Positions 16,566 through 25,006 of a stretch of DNA of 50,517 bases are shown in pieces; within the stretch, counting starts at the first letter, position 1; every line of letters begins with the position of its first letter. The DNA is from Mageeibacillus sp. UBA1212 (lineage in GTDB: Bacteria; Bacillota; Clostridia; UBA1212). The position numbers were made by a program, and so were the translations under genes. Location: NCBI GenBank assembly GCA_002309655.1, contig DBXM01000023.1, positions 1 to 50,517 on the forward strand. The letters run 5' to 3'. A model generated the notes under the pieces. That model made no database searches. It had not been told where the DNA came from and saw only the letters and a program-made list of their open reading frames with translations.

Positions 16566-16652
16566 AGATGTTCAACTCCTGTTCCGCTGTTTAAGCGGAG
16601 CAGCCGGCCTGTTATTTATTTAAGCCGACAGAATAAAGTCATACTTGCAGTT

Positions 16653-16681
16653 ATTTTACAGGAGGCAAATCCGATTGTCAA
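16653..16681 (-). promoter_or_regulatory. promoter of the small ORF/secreted-protein operon
   Basis: Minus strand consensus TTGACA (16676-16681), 17-bp spacer, TAAAAT (16653-16658). The leader to the small ORF is about 80 nt. Confidence 0.8.
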
Positions 16682-16772
16682 CACTGAATCCTGTAAACCG
16701 ACACAAAACGGGATTGACATCTTTCCTATCTAAGTAATTTTAGCAAATATATTGCACATTAAAACTGCAAAA

Positions 16773-16806
16773 GCCCGGGTTTGCCTAAAACAAGGCAAAC
16801 CCGGGC
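16773..16806 (-). terminator. terminator of the membrane-anchored GH99-like gene
   Basis: Perfect 13-bp arms GCCCGGGTTTGCC (16773-16785) and GGCAAACCCGGGC (16794-16806), followed on the minus strand by TTTT. With the promoter and small ORF it accounts for the 16424-16846 gap. Confidence 0.85.
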
Positions 16807-16846
16807 CTTCCCAAACCTAAATGCAAAGTCACTTGAAACCCGCCTG

Positions 16847-19666
16847 TTATTGCTTCTTTTTCTTCGCCTTCACCGCGCAGACGGTTACCCCTGCCGCAAC
16901 GGCCAGCAGCGCCGCGACGCCGCCCGCGATCAGCCACGGAACGAGTTTCCCGTCAATTCCCTTCTTTCCGGGATTCAAGGCCGGGTCAACCACCTCGCGC
17001 TCGTAGACCTCGCCGTCGCTCACAAATCTGAAGTTGAATCTGTCGTTCGGAGCGACGTCGCCGAGGTCCATGAACTCCATCACGTTGCCGGTCGATGTCG
17101 AGTTGTCGGCCCACTTAAAGTCGAAGTTGCAGCCCCTGCCGGTCTTTTCGCCAAGAGTCTTTTTGGCCACTTTTAGCGTAAACCTGTTTCCGTCAACGAT
17201 CGCGTACTCTGCGGTGCCGACCTCTTTTGTGTCGTAAAAGCCGTTGCCGGTGAATTTCTCGACGGTCGCTTTTCCGCCTGAGCGGGAGCGGTTGATCACG
17301 TAGTCGTAGCCTTCCCAGCCCGTATCGCGGTTCATGTCTGTGTCAATGAAGAGGTTCATCCACGACGCGTCGTCAGCGGCGATAATGTCGTGAACGGTCG
17401 TCACCGTGAACCAGAGAGCGTCGCCGTCCTGGGTGACCTTCGCCTCGTCAAAATCGTTCCTGCCGGTGCCGTTGACGTAGCGGAAAGCCGCGTCGTAGCA
17501 GAGTGAGTTCCGGAATTCGACGTCGCCGATCGTGTCCCTGTATGCCGGTCCGACTTCTGCCCAGCCGTTTTCGCCCGCTGCCGTATCGACCGCCTGCTGG
17601 CCGGTCGCCGTCTTCAAAGAATCCATGCCCTTGTAGCGGCGGACGAAATCAACGAGCTGGTAGTAGTAGTTGTCGCCGAAGCCTACGCCGTCGCGTATTT
17701 TCATGGGTTCGCCGTCGCGGCTGAATTCCGGGTTGAACTCGTCAACGTAGCAGACGTTGTCAACGGGCGTGTTGGCCATGAAATTGGAGCCTCTGCCGTT
17801 GCCCGCGATCCACTCGTTCCAGCCGGTCACGAAAACGCACGGCGGCGCCTGCTCGAGGGCGTACTCCGCATGAGACGCGAAGCCCGTTCCCCACGGCGTG
17901 CTCTCCAGATAAAACTCAAAATTCTGCTGCCCGTTTGTCGGCTGCTTTCCGAGCACAAAGCTCCTGCCCTTGCTCGACGACGAATGGTGGCCGAGCGACA
18001 CCGCGAGCTGCTCGAACTCGCCCGCGACGTTCCTGCCCTTGTACATATATTTCTGACCGTTTTCGTCAAGATTCAGCTCCTCGATCCAGTTCCAGTAGCC
18101 GTCCTTGTCGCACCATGCCCAGCATCCGCGCACCTCGAAATCCTCCAGGAACTTTTTCGTCTCCCTCGACGCGCCCTCAAGGTTGCCCAGAATCAGCTTC
18201 TTGCCTTTCCACTTGTAGAAAAGCTCGTCGTATTTTTGCAGCCCCTCCTCGGAATAGACCGTCTTCCGCAGCTCGGCGACGTCTGTGTTCAGCGTCTTCG
18301 GGTTGTCTCCGGTCAAAAAGCAGATCTGCGGCGTGTGACCGCCCTCTTTTCTTATTTGAAGCCACGTGTCGAAAAGCGCTTTGTGCCCTTCCGGGAAAAC
18401 GACCGCGTTCGAGACGTCGAGGAAAATGAAATCAAACCCCGCCGCGTCAAGCATGTAAGCGTGCTTTCTGTAGACCCACGTGTCGGTGTTCCTGTAGTAC
18501 CCGAAATACGGCTCTGCCCACCAGGCCTCGCCTCCCTGCTTCGTGAGGTACGACTTAAGGCCGTCCACGCCCTGTTCCAGGAAGATCCGCGTGTTGTCCT
18601 GCACGTGAATGCCGGCGCCGGTCCAGCACAAAAAGTAGAAAATGCCGACGCTCCTGTTTTCCTTCGGCGCTCCCGCTGCCTCCGCGATCGGCGTCGTTCG
18701 TCCGAGGTCGTCCGTGGCGACCCAGTTCGAGTAGTCGATGACCCGCTGTTCCTGAGCCTCGGGAAGGGCCTGGTCCACCTCGGTGTAGTTGAAGGTCAGG
18801 TCGTCAATGTAGCCGCCGTGGCCGTCCGCGCAAATCAGGAACCTTCCCGCGCTCTGGACAGTCGACTTTTCGCTGACGACGGTGCCGGAGGCGTTCTTGA
18901 ACGTCAGCCTGTTGCAGTAGTTCGCCACGCGGTAGTCGGTCGAATATTCGGGAACGCCGCCCTCTCCGCGCTCTTTTTCGCCGTTGTTCACGTAGCCGTC
19001 GCCGCCCTCGTACAAGACCTCCAGCTTCTCCTCGCCGTTGACCAGGACCGAGATCGTGTTGCGCCTGTCAAGAATCGTAATTTCGTCCGCATTCCCGCCC
19101 GCGAAAAGGCCGGTTATCGCGTTTTTCATCTCCGTACCGGTCGACGCGTCAATAGCGGTCATGCTGCCGTCGGCGTTGAACGTGAAGCAGAGCGTAGCGT
19201 CCGAACTGTTCAGCGAGCTGAGCGTGTCGCGAAGAAGAACGCTGAGCGTCCCCCCGGTGACGAGAAGCTTGAACGAAAGCTTCCCCTCGCTGATACCGTA
19301 GTCGTCGCCCAGGAACTCCTGGGAAGCCATCGTGTACTTTTTCCCGGCCTTGCATTTGAGCACGCCGCCCTCGACCTGAAAGCCCTGGTTCGACACGATT
19401 CTCAGACCGTGTTCCCGGTAATAGGTCTTGGTCTGGTCCGCCTCGAAGTCGAAGCGGTACTCATGGCGCGCCTTCACCGCCCACGCGGGAATCTCGGTGA
19501 CCTCTTTGGCCCCCTGAGAAAGCTGAGAAAGCTCTCCGCCGCCTCCTGCCAGACTGCCTGTTTTCCCGGCAGGAACCGCCGTCAGCGCCAGAACTGCCGC
19601 CAGGAACGCACACACAGCGCACTTTACAAAAGCCGCTAAAACGCTTTTCTTTCCGTTTTGTCTCAT
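16847..19666 (-). CDS. exported, membrane-anchored GH99/WbsX-like putative glycoside hydrolase
   Basis: 939 residues with N-terminal signal peptide (to about residue 34), a laminin-G/concanavalin-like beta region (about 65-295, including GRFLICADGHGGYIDDLTFNY), a GH99-like barrel (about 340-690) and a CBM9/DOMON-like region (about 705-885). A C-terminal transmembrane helix (about 908-932) is followed by a KKKK tail. The barrel repeats the motifs of the cytosolic paralogue at 10412: VGIFYFLCW, WWAEPYFGYY, FIFLDVSN with Asp417, and CVFVTGWNEWIAG with Glu618. So one member is displayed on the cell surface and one works inside. The ATG at 19666 follows GGAGG; the longer frame to 19732 overlaps the promoter. 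It has its own promoter and terminator. Substrate unknown. Confidence 0.75.
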   Translation of the reverse strand: MRQNGKKSVLAAFVKCAVCAFLAAVLALTAVPAGKTGSLAGGGGELSQLSQGAKEVTEIPAWAVKARHEYRFDFEADQTKTYYREHGLRIVSNQGFQVEGGVLKCKAGKKYTMASQEFLGDDYGISEGKLSFKLLVTGGTLSVLLRDTLSSLNSSDATLCFTFNADGSMTAIDASTGTEMKNAITGLFAGGNADEITILDRRNTISVLVNGEEKLEVLYEGGDGYVNNGEKERGEGGVPEYSTDYRVANYCNRLTFKNASGTVVSEKSTVQSAGRFLICADGHGGYIDDLTFNYTEVDQALPEAQEQRVIDYSNWVATDDLGRTTPIAEAAGAPKENRSVGIFYFLCWTGAGIHVQDNTRIFLEQGVDGLKSYLTKQGGEAWWAEPYFGYYRNTDTWVYRKHAYMLDAAGFDFIFLDVSNAVVFPEGHKALFDTWLQIRKEGGHTPQICFLTGDNPKTLNTDVAELRKTVYSEEGLQKYDELFYKWKGKKLILGNLEGASRETKKFLEDFEVRGCWAWCDKDGYWNWIEELNLDENGQKYMYKGRNVAGEFEQLAVSLGHHSSSSKGRSFVLGKQPTNGQQNFEFYLESTPWGTGFASHAEYALEQAPPCVFVTGWNEWIAGNGRGSNFMANTPVDNVCYVDEFNPEFSRDGEPMKIRDGVGFGDNYYYQLVDFVRRYKGMDSLKTATGQQAVDTAAGENGWAEVGPAYRDTIGDVEFRNSLCYDAAFRYVNGTGRNDFDEAKVTQDGDALWFTVTTVHDIIAADDASWMNLFIDTDMNRDTGWEGYDYVINRSRSGGKATVEKFTGNGFYDTKEVGTAEYAIVDGNRFTLKVAKKTLGEKTGRGCNFDFKWADNSTSTGNVMEFMDLGDVAPNDRFNFRFVSDGEVYEREVVDPALNPGKKGIDGKLVPWLIAGGVAALLAVAAGVTVCAVKAKKKKQ

Positions 19667-19703
19667 TTTTCGAAAACCTCCGTGAATCGAAAGCACTGGC
19701 TTT

Positions 19704-19732
19704 ATTGTACAACAATCCTGCGGGATATTCAA
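19704..19732 (-). promoter_or_regulatory. promoter of the membrane-anchored GH99-like gene
   Basis: Minus strand TTGAAT (19727-19732), 17-bp spacer, TACAAT (19704-19709). Confidence 0.8.
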
Positions 19733-19756
19733 TTTCTATCCTAAGTTTTATAGATA

Positions 19757-19794
19757 AAAAGCGGACGCACCTCCGAAAAATGAAGGCGCGTCCG
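19757..19794 (-). terminator. terminator of proS
   Basis: Minus-strand arms CGGACGC and GCGTCCG (19788-19794 and 19762-19768) followed by TTTTT; 24 bp after the proS stop. Confidence 0.8.
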
Positions 19795-19817
19795 GCACAT
19801 AAATCAGCCTGATATTC

Positions 19818-21542
19818 TTACACTTCTCTCAGCCTCGCCTTGAGCTCCGCCACCAGCATCGCGATGTCCTCGGCCGCGGTCTCGATATCGAACTCGGTCT
19901 TAAGCGTCTTGTCTCTCAGCGACACCTCGACAACGCCCTTTTCGCAGGTCTTGGGGCTCACAACGACTCTCACCGGCACGCCCAAAAGGTCGGCGTCGGC
20001 GAACATTGAGCCGGGGCGCACTTCCCTGTCGTCGTAAAGCACTTCCACGCCGGCCTTCGTAAGATCGTCGTACAGCTTCTGCGCGGTGGTTCTGACCTTT
20101 TCGTCGTCGTTTCTGAGGTTGCAGATCTCAACCTCCCACGGCGCCACGGAAATCGGCCAGATCGGTCCGTAGTTGTCGCAGCTCTCCTGGCAGATAGACG
20201 CCGCAAGCCTGCCCACGCCGATGCCGTAGCAGCCCATGATCGGGTACTGCGCCTCGCCGTTCGCGTCCAGATAGGTCATGTCCATGGCCTTCGTGTACTT
20301 GGTGCCGAGCTGGAAAATATTTCCGATTTCGATGCCTTTTTTGATGGTGAGGGCCTTTTTGCCGCAGCAGGGGCACGTGGCGCCGGCGAACGTTTTGGCC
20401 ACGTCCACAAACTTGACGTCGCCGCAGTCGCGCTTGATATTGAGGTTCCTGTAGTGGAAATCCGTCTCGTTCGCGCCGGAGACCAGGCTTTCGATGCCTT
20501 CAAGAGATCTGTCGAAAACGACCGTCACGTTTTGGGGAAGTCCGATCGGCCCGATAAATCCCGCGACGATTCCGCTCTCGTCCGTCACCGTTCCAGGGTG
20601 GATCTCCTCGCAAAGGTAATTTCTGAGCTTCGTCTCGTTGACGTCGAGGTCGCCTCTCACGAAAACGATCACGTATGCATCGTCCTTGTTTTTCTGGTAA
20701 ACCACGGCCTTGGCGAATTTCTCAGCCGGCACGTGCAGGAATTTCTGCAGCTCTTCGATGGTCGTGACGCCGGGTGTGCTGACCTTTTCAAGCTCGCCGG
20801 CCTCTCCGGGTTCGTTTTCGACGATGCACTCGGCCGCTTCCATGTTCGCGCTGTAGCCGCACTCAGGACAGATTGCCAGCGTGTCCTCGCCAATCTCGGT
20901 GAGGAGCATGAACTCGTGCGAAACGTTGCCGCCCATCATTCCCGAGTCGGATTTGACCGCGATGAAATTCTTCACGCCGCACCTTCTGAAGATCCTCTCG
21001 TAAGCGTGGTAGCAGCGCATATAGTACTGCTCAAGGTCCTCCTGCGTCGTGTGGAACGAGTACGCGTCCTTCATCGTGAATTCGCGAACGCGGATCAAAC
21101 CGCCCCTCGCCCTGGGTTCGTCGCGGAATTTCGTCTGGATCTGGTAGATCATGAACGGGTACTGCGCGTACGACTCGGCCGTGTTTTTCGCAAGGTGAAC
21201 CGCAGCCTCCTCGTGGGTCATTCCGAGCACCATCTTGTTGTTGCTGCGGTCTGTCCAGCGCGCCATCTCGCTGCCGATACTGTAGTACCTGCCGGATTCC
21301 TCCCACAGCGAAGCGGGCATCGCGACCGGGAACAGCACCTCCTGCCCGTCAATCGCGTCCATTTCCTCGCGAATGATATTCTCTATTTTTCGGGTAATTC
21401 TGCGCATGGGCATGAACAGGGAATAGATTCCGTTCGCCATGTACTTGATGTACCCGCCTCTGACCGTCAGCTTGTGGCTGTCTATAATGCACGATGACGG
21501 CGCCTCTTTAAAACGCCTTCCCAAAAGTTCCGATACTTTCAT
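19818..21542 (-). CDS. proS: prolyl-tRNA synthetase (bacterial type, class II)
   Basis: Charges tRNA-Pro with proline in the cytosol. 574 residues, the length of the bacterial-type enzyme with an editing insertion. Class II motif 2 is FRDEPRARGGLIRVREF (about 139-155); motif 3 is GCYGIGVGRL. Between them lies the YbaK-like editing/insertion region, including the usual CPECGYSANMEAA and CPCCGKKAL stretches followed by GIEIGNIFQLG. The C-terminal anticodon-binding domain starts near WEVEICNL. The ATG at 21542 has GGAGAGGG upstream. It is monocistronic, with a consensus promoter about 100 nt upstream; I saw no T-box in the leader. Confidence 0.97.
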   Translation of the reverse strand: MKVSELLGRRFKEAPSSCIIDSHKLTVRGGYIKYMANGIYSLFMPMRRITRKIENIIREEMDAIDGQEVLFPVAMPASLWEESGRYYSIGSEMARWTDRSNNKMVLGMTHEEAAVHLAKNTAESYAQYPFMIYQIQTKFRDEPRARGGLIRVREFTMKDAYSFHTTQEDLEQYYMRCYHAYERIFRRCGVKNFIAVKSDSGMMGGNVSHEFMLLTEIGEDTLAICPECGYSANMEAAECIVENEPGEAGELEKVSTPGVTTIEELQKFLHVPAEKFAKAVVYQKNKDDAYVIVFVRGDLDVNETKLRNYLCEEIHPGTVTDESGIVAGFIGPIGLPQNVTVVFDRSLEGIESLVSGANETDFHYRNLNIKRDCGDVKFVDVAKTFAGATCPCCGKKALTIKKGIEIGNIFQLGTKYTKAMDMTYLDANGEAQYPIMGCYGIGVGRLAASICQESCDNYGPIWPISVAPWEVEICNLRNDDEKVRTTAQKLYDDLTKAGVEVLYDDREVRPGSMFADADLLGVPVRVVVSPKTCEKGVVEVSLRDKTLKTEFDIETAAEDIAMLVAELKARLREV

Positions 21543-21648
21543 AATTCCCTCTCCGAAATTTAATGCGGGAATAAGCCCCGCCGTCTCTTCCGCGTCACGG
21601 TTTTCAAATGCCTCTCTGCTGCTCCGCGGACGCTTTGAACCTTATGAC

Positions 21649-21677
21649 AGTATAGCACCAACGCGGCCCCGTGTCAA
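21649..21677 (-). promoter_or_regulatory. promoter of proS
   Basis: Minus strand TTGACA (21672-21677), 17-bp spacer, TATACT (21649-21654). A second TTGACA occurs about 30 bp further upstream without a good -10. Confidence 0.85.
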
Positions 21678-21728
21678 AAGGAATCCTCCACGGGATCGTG
21701 TCAAAATCTCGCCCTTTATAAAAGAGAA

Positions 21729-21759
21729 ACAGGTGAGTTGCATTCTCCTACTCACCTGT
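21729..21759 (-). terminator. probable terminator of the P-type ATPase gene
   Basis: Perfect 10-bp arms ACAGGTGAGT (21729-21738) and ACTCACCTGT (21750-21759); the minus strand continues TTCTCTTTT. It lies about 95 bp beyond the ATPase stop. Together with the proS promoter it explains the 21543-21854 gap. Confidence 0.65.
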
Positions 21760-21854
21760 CCCGCTTGATTATTATTTTTGATTTTTCCGCGAAGCTATTC
21801 TCCGGAAATTTTCCGGAAAAACTCTCAGCGCCTGCGCGTCTAGCCCTTTCGCAC

Positions 21855-24524
21855 TCAGCCCTTGTTCTTCGCTTTTGCGACGCCCCTCTGGATCAGCTTC
21901 ACCAGTTCCACGCAGGGAATCATCATGAACGCGAGCCCGAAGGCGATGCCGAACTGAGCGGCGCTGAGTCTCGCGAACCCGAACCACTCGTTAACGTGGG
22001 GGATGTAGATGACCGCCACCGTCAGTATCAGGCTGAGGATCGCCGCGCCGTACAGGAACTTGTTGGAGGTGTGCAGCGTGAATATGCTTCCCCGCTGGCT
22101 TCTCATGTTGAGACTGTGGAATATTTCCGCAAGGCTCATGGTCACGAAGGCCATGGTCATACCCAGCTCGCAGTCGGCGATGTTCGTGAACCGGAACTCC
22201 GCGCCCTTCGCGAAATACTCTCCGATAAAGAAGGACGCGAGGGTGAGCACCGTGGTCAGCAGCCCCTGGTAGACGATGTCGAAGCCGACGCCGTCGGAGA
22301 AAATGCCGCTCTTCGCAGATCTGGGTTTCTTCTCCATGATTCTGGCCTCCGCGGGTTCAACGCCCAGAGCCAGCGCCGGGAAGCAGTCCGTGATCAGGTT
22401 GATCCAGAGCAGGTGCACCGGCTTTAAGACCGCGAAGCCCATCAAAGTCGCCGCAAAGACGCTCAGCACCTCGGACATATTAGACGAGAGCAGGAACTGT
22501 ATCGCCTTCCTGATGTTCGAGTAGATTCTTCTGCCCTCGGAGACCGCACCGACGATCGTCGCGAAGTTGTCGTCCGCGAGAACCATATCCGCCACGTTCT
22601 TGGTGACGTCCGTTCCGGTGATGCCCATGCCCACGCCGATGTCCGCGTTCTTGATGCTGGGGGCGTCGTTCACGCCGTCTCCGGTCATAGCCGTGACGTA
22701 GCCCTTGTCCTTCCAGGCGTTCACGATCCTGACCTTGTGCTCGGGCTGCACCCTGGCGTAAACGCGGTACTGCTCGATGGTCGCAGCAAGCTCCTCGTCG
22801 GAAATGTCATCCAGCGCGCTTCCGGAGATCGCCTTCGTGCCTTCTTCCAGAATTCCGAGCTGCTTCGCTATCGCAACCGCGGTATCCAGGTGGTCGCCCG
22901 TGATCATAACGGCGCGGATTCCGGCCGACTTGCACTCCTTGATCGCGTCGACGACTTCGGGCCTGATGGGATCGATCATTCCGGTGAGGCCGAGGAATAT
23001 GAGACCGTTTTCGAGGGCCTCGGGTTCAAGGTTCTCCGGCATTTTGTCGTAGAACTTTTCTGAAGCGGCAAGCACGCGCAGCGCCTGGTCGGCCATTGCC
23101 TTGTTGTCGGCCATGATCTCCGCTCTCTTCGCGTCGTCGAGCGGCAGAACGTTTCCGTCCTTAAGGTAGAATTCGCACCTCGCGAGCACCATGTCCGGAG
23201 CGCCCTTCGTGAACTGCACGAACTTTCCGTCGTGTTCGTGAACCGTCGACATCATCTTGCGCATGCTGTCGAAAGGCGCCTCGCCCACGCGAACGTAATC
23301 CTTCGAAAGCTGCGTTTTCGGGTAGCCCAGCTTGAACGCGTAGTTCACCAGCGCATTTTCCGTCGGCTCGCCCACCGCTTCGTTGTTCTCGTCAAGGGTC
23401 GAATCGGAGCAGCTGGCCATTGCGATAGCCGTCATGGATTCGCTGTCGCCCCTGTGCTCCACCACGGTCATCTTGTTCTGGGTGAGCGTTCCCGTCTTGT
23501 CGCTGCAGATTATCTGCGCGCAGCCGAGGGTCTCGACGGCGGTGAGCTTTCTGATGATCGCGTTGCGCTTAGACATATTGGTGACGCCGATGGAAAGCAC
23601 GACCGTGACGACCGCCGCAAGTCCTTCCGGAATCGCCGCGACCGCGAGACTGATCGCCGTCATGAACGTCGCGAGAACGGTGTCAAGCGTAACCGTTTTC
23701 GTGTCGAGGAACTCTTTGCCTATTCCCAGGAGGAAAATGACAACGCATATCGCCAGCACGAGGATGCTGAGAATCTTGCTGAGCTCGCCCAGCTTCTTCT
23801 GCAGCGGCGTGTCGCCCTCCGATGTCTTTGCGAGAACGTCGGCAATTTTGCCCATTTCCGTGTCCATTCCCGCCGCCACGATGACCGCCTTGCCTCTTCC
23901 GTAGGAGACCGTGCTGCCCATGTAGACCATGTTCTTGCGGTCGCCGAGAGGCACCTTTTTGCCGTCCTCCATCTTGAGGGCGTCGATCACCTTGTTGACG
24001 GGAACGCTCTCGCCTGTAAGCGCCGCCTCTTCGATCTTGAGGCTGTGGCACTCGATTATTCTTCCGTCTGCGGGAATCTGGTCGCCGGCCTCGAGCTCCA
24101 CCACGTCGCCCACCACGAGGTCCTCGCTGTGAACGATCTTGAGCATGCCGTCGCGGTAGACCTTGCTGGTCGCCGCCGACATTTCCGCCAGCGCCTCAAT
24201 GGCCTTCTCCGCCTTGTTCTCCTGGTAGACGCCGAGGATCGCGTTGATGATGACGACCGTCATGATTATAATGACGTCCGCGAAGCCCTCGCCGTTGATG
24301 ATGGCGGTGACCAGCGAAATTGCCGCCGCCGCAATCAGAACGAGAATCATCGGGTCGGCCATCTCCTTGAAAAACCTGACGATCAGCGGAACCTTTTTCT
24401 TTTCCGCAAGCTTGTTCTTGCCGTTCCTCGCCAGGCGTTCCTCCGCCTCCTGCTGCGTAAGGCCTTCCGCGGTCGCGTTAACTTCCCGCAGCACATCTTC
24501 GATTGAATCCGAATAATAGTTCAT
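21855..24524 (-). CDS. P-type Ca2+-transporting ATPase (P2A/SERCA-like)
   Basis: Exports a divalent cation, most likely Ca2+ (possibly Mn2+), across the cytoplasmic membrane. 889 residues. All P-type hallmarks are present: TGES (170-173) in the actuator domain, AAIPEGL (299-302) in helix M4, phosphorylated Asp342 in CSDKTGTLT, and MTGDGVNDAPS in the hinge; an N-terminal cation-ATPase domain and a C-terminal cluster of about six helices complete the PacL/LMCA1-like layout. The ATG at 24524 is preferred by family alignment although its AAGGG site is distant; a GTG at 24545 is the alternative. It has a leader of about 200 nt with strong predicted base-pairing (24525-24722), which could be regulatory. 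Confidence 0.93.
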   Translation of the reverse strand: MNYYSDSIEDVLREVNATAEGLTQQEAEERLARNGKNKLAEKKKVPLIVRFFKEMADPMILVLIAAAAISLVTAIINGEGFADVIIIMTVVIINAILGVYQENKAEKAIEALAEMSAATSKVYRDGMLKIVHSEDLVVGDVVELEAGDQIPADGRIIECHSLKIEEAALTGESVPVNKVIDALKMEDGKKVPLGDRKNMVYMGSTVSYGRGKAVIVAAGMDTEMGKIADVLAKTSEGDTPLQKKLGELSKILSILVLAICVVIFLLGIGKEFLDTKTVTLDTVLATFMTAISLAVAAIPEGLAAVVTVVLSIGVTNMSKRNAIIRKLTAVETLGCAQIICSDKTGTLTQNKMTVVEHRGDSESMTAIAMASCSDSTLDENNEAVGEPTENALVNYAFKLGYPKTQLSKDYVRVGEAPFDSMRKMMSTVHEHDGKFVQFTKGAPDMVLARCEFYLKDGNVLPLDDAKRAEIMADNKAMADQALRVLAASEKFYDKMPENLEPEALENGLIFLGLTGMIDPIRPEVVDAIKECKSAGIRAVMITGDHLDTAVAIAKQLGILEEGTKAISGSALDDISDEELAATIEQYRVYARVQPEHKVRIVNAWKDKGYVTAMTGDGVNDAPSIKNADIGVGMGITGTDVTKNVADMVLADDNFATIVGAVSEGRRIYSNIRKAIQFLLSSNMSEVLSVFAATLMGFAVLKPVHLLWINLITDCFPALALGVEPAEARIMEKKPRSAKSGIFSDGVGFDIVYQGLLTTVLTLASFFIGEYFAKGAEFRFTNIADCELGMTMAFVTMSLAEIFHSLNMRSQRGSIFTLHTSNKFLYGAAILSLILTVAVIYIPHVNEWFGFARLSAAQFGIAFGLAFMMIPCVELVKLIQRGVAKAKNKG

Positions 24525-24722
24525 TTTGATATTATTACCCTTCACTTTCCCTTTTCGTTCCGTGCCGCTGGCTGCGCCTTATTTTTTGCGCATGGTCCCC
24601 CGGCCGTGAACTGTCTGTCATTTGTATCCCGCGGCGTTCCCGCGGTTCTTCGTGTCCCTGCCGGATTGTTTTCCCTTTGCGCGGCGGCTTGATTTTAAAC
24701 CCTCGCGCGGCGCCGGCCGGAC
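24525..24722 (-). other. candidate structured 5' leader of the P-type ATPase
   Basis: GC-rich leader between the candidate promoter and the ATPase start. A 7-bp helix CCGGCCG/CGGCCGG (24714-24720 with 24600-24606) would close the leader right at the predicted 5' end. Inside are GCGCG/CGCGC and a perfect CCGCGG-loop-CCGCGG hairpin (24629-24645). Past the closing helix a TGCGC/GCGCA hairpin precedes the weak ribosome binding site. I could not match it to a known riboswitch class (yybP-ykoY, M-box, NiCo and c-di-GMP were considered). The rest of the gap, 24758-25006, is AT-rich with no gene seen. Confidence 0.35.
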
Positions 24723-24728
24723 TTCTAT

Positions 24729-24757
24729 TTTTTACTAAAAAAAGCGTGAAATTGCAA
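24729..24757 (-). promoter_or_regulatory. candidate promoter of the P-type ATPase
   Basis: Minus strand TTGCAA (24752-24757), 17-bp spacer, TAAAAA (24729-24734). The AT-rich surroundings reduce certainty. Confidence 0.5.
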
Positions 24758-25006
24758 ACACTTTTTTCGTTTTAAGCGCTATTCAATTTTAGCATTTGAA
24801 CGCTGTTCGGCCCACAAAAATGCCGTGAATTACACCCTGTTTTTCCTGGAATTATACTCTACTGGCGGCCTCGTCGCCCCGATTCAGCTATTTTCCCGCT
24901 CCGGAAGCCTTCGCGCCGGCAGTTTTATAAATTTAAAACATCGTTCGCGCCCCGAATCGGGATGAAGGACGTGAAAACAGGGAAAAACGGCGCATCTGTT
25001 CGCTTT

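Noticed and set aside
21543..21660. T-box riboswitch in the proS leader
   Set aside because: The leader is only about 100 nt and shows no T-box core sequence or terminator/antiterminator pair.
24629..24700. c-di-GMP-I or NiCo riboswitch in the P-type ATPase leader
   Set aside because: Short similarities (CGCAAAGGGAAAAC, GGCAGGGACA) do not continue into the conserved cores of those classes; kept only as an unclassified structured leader.
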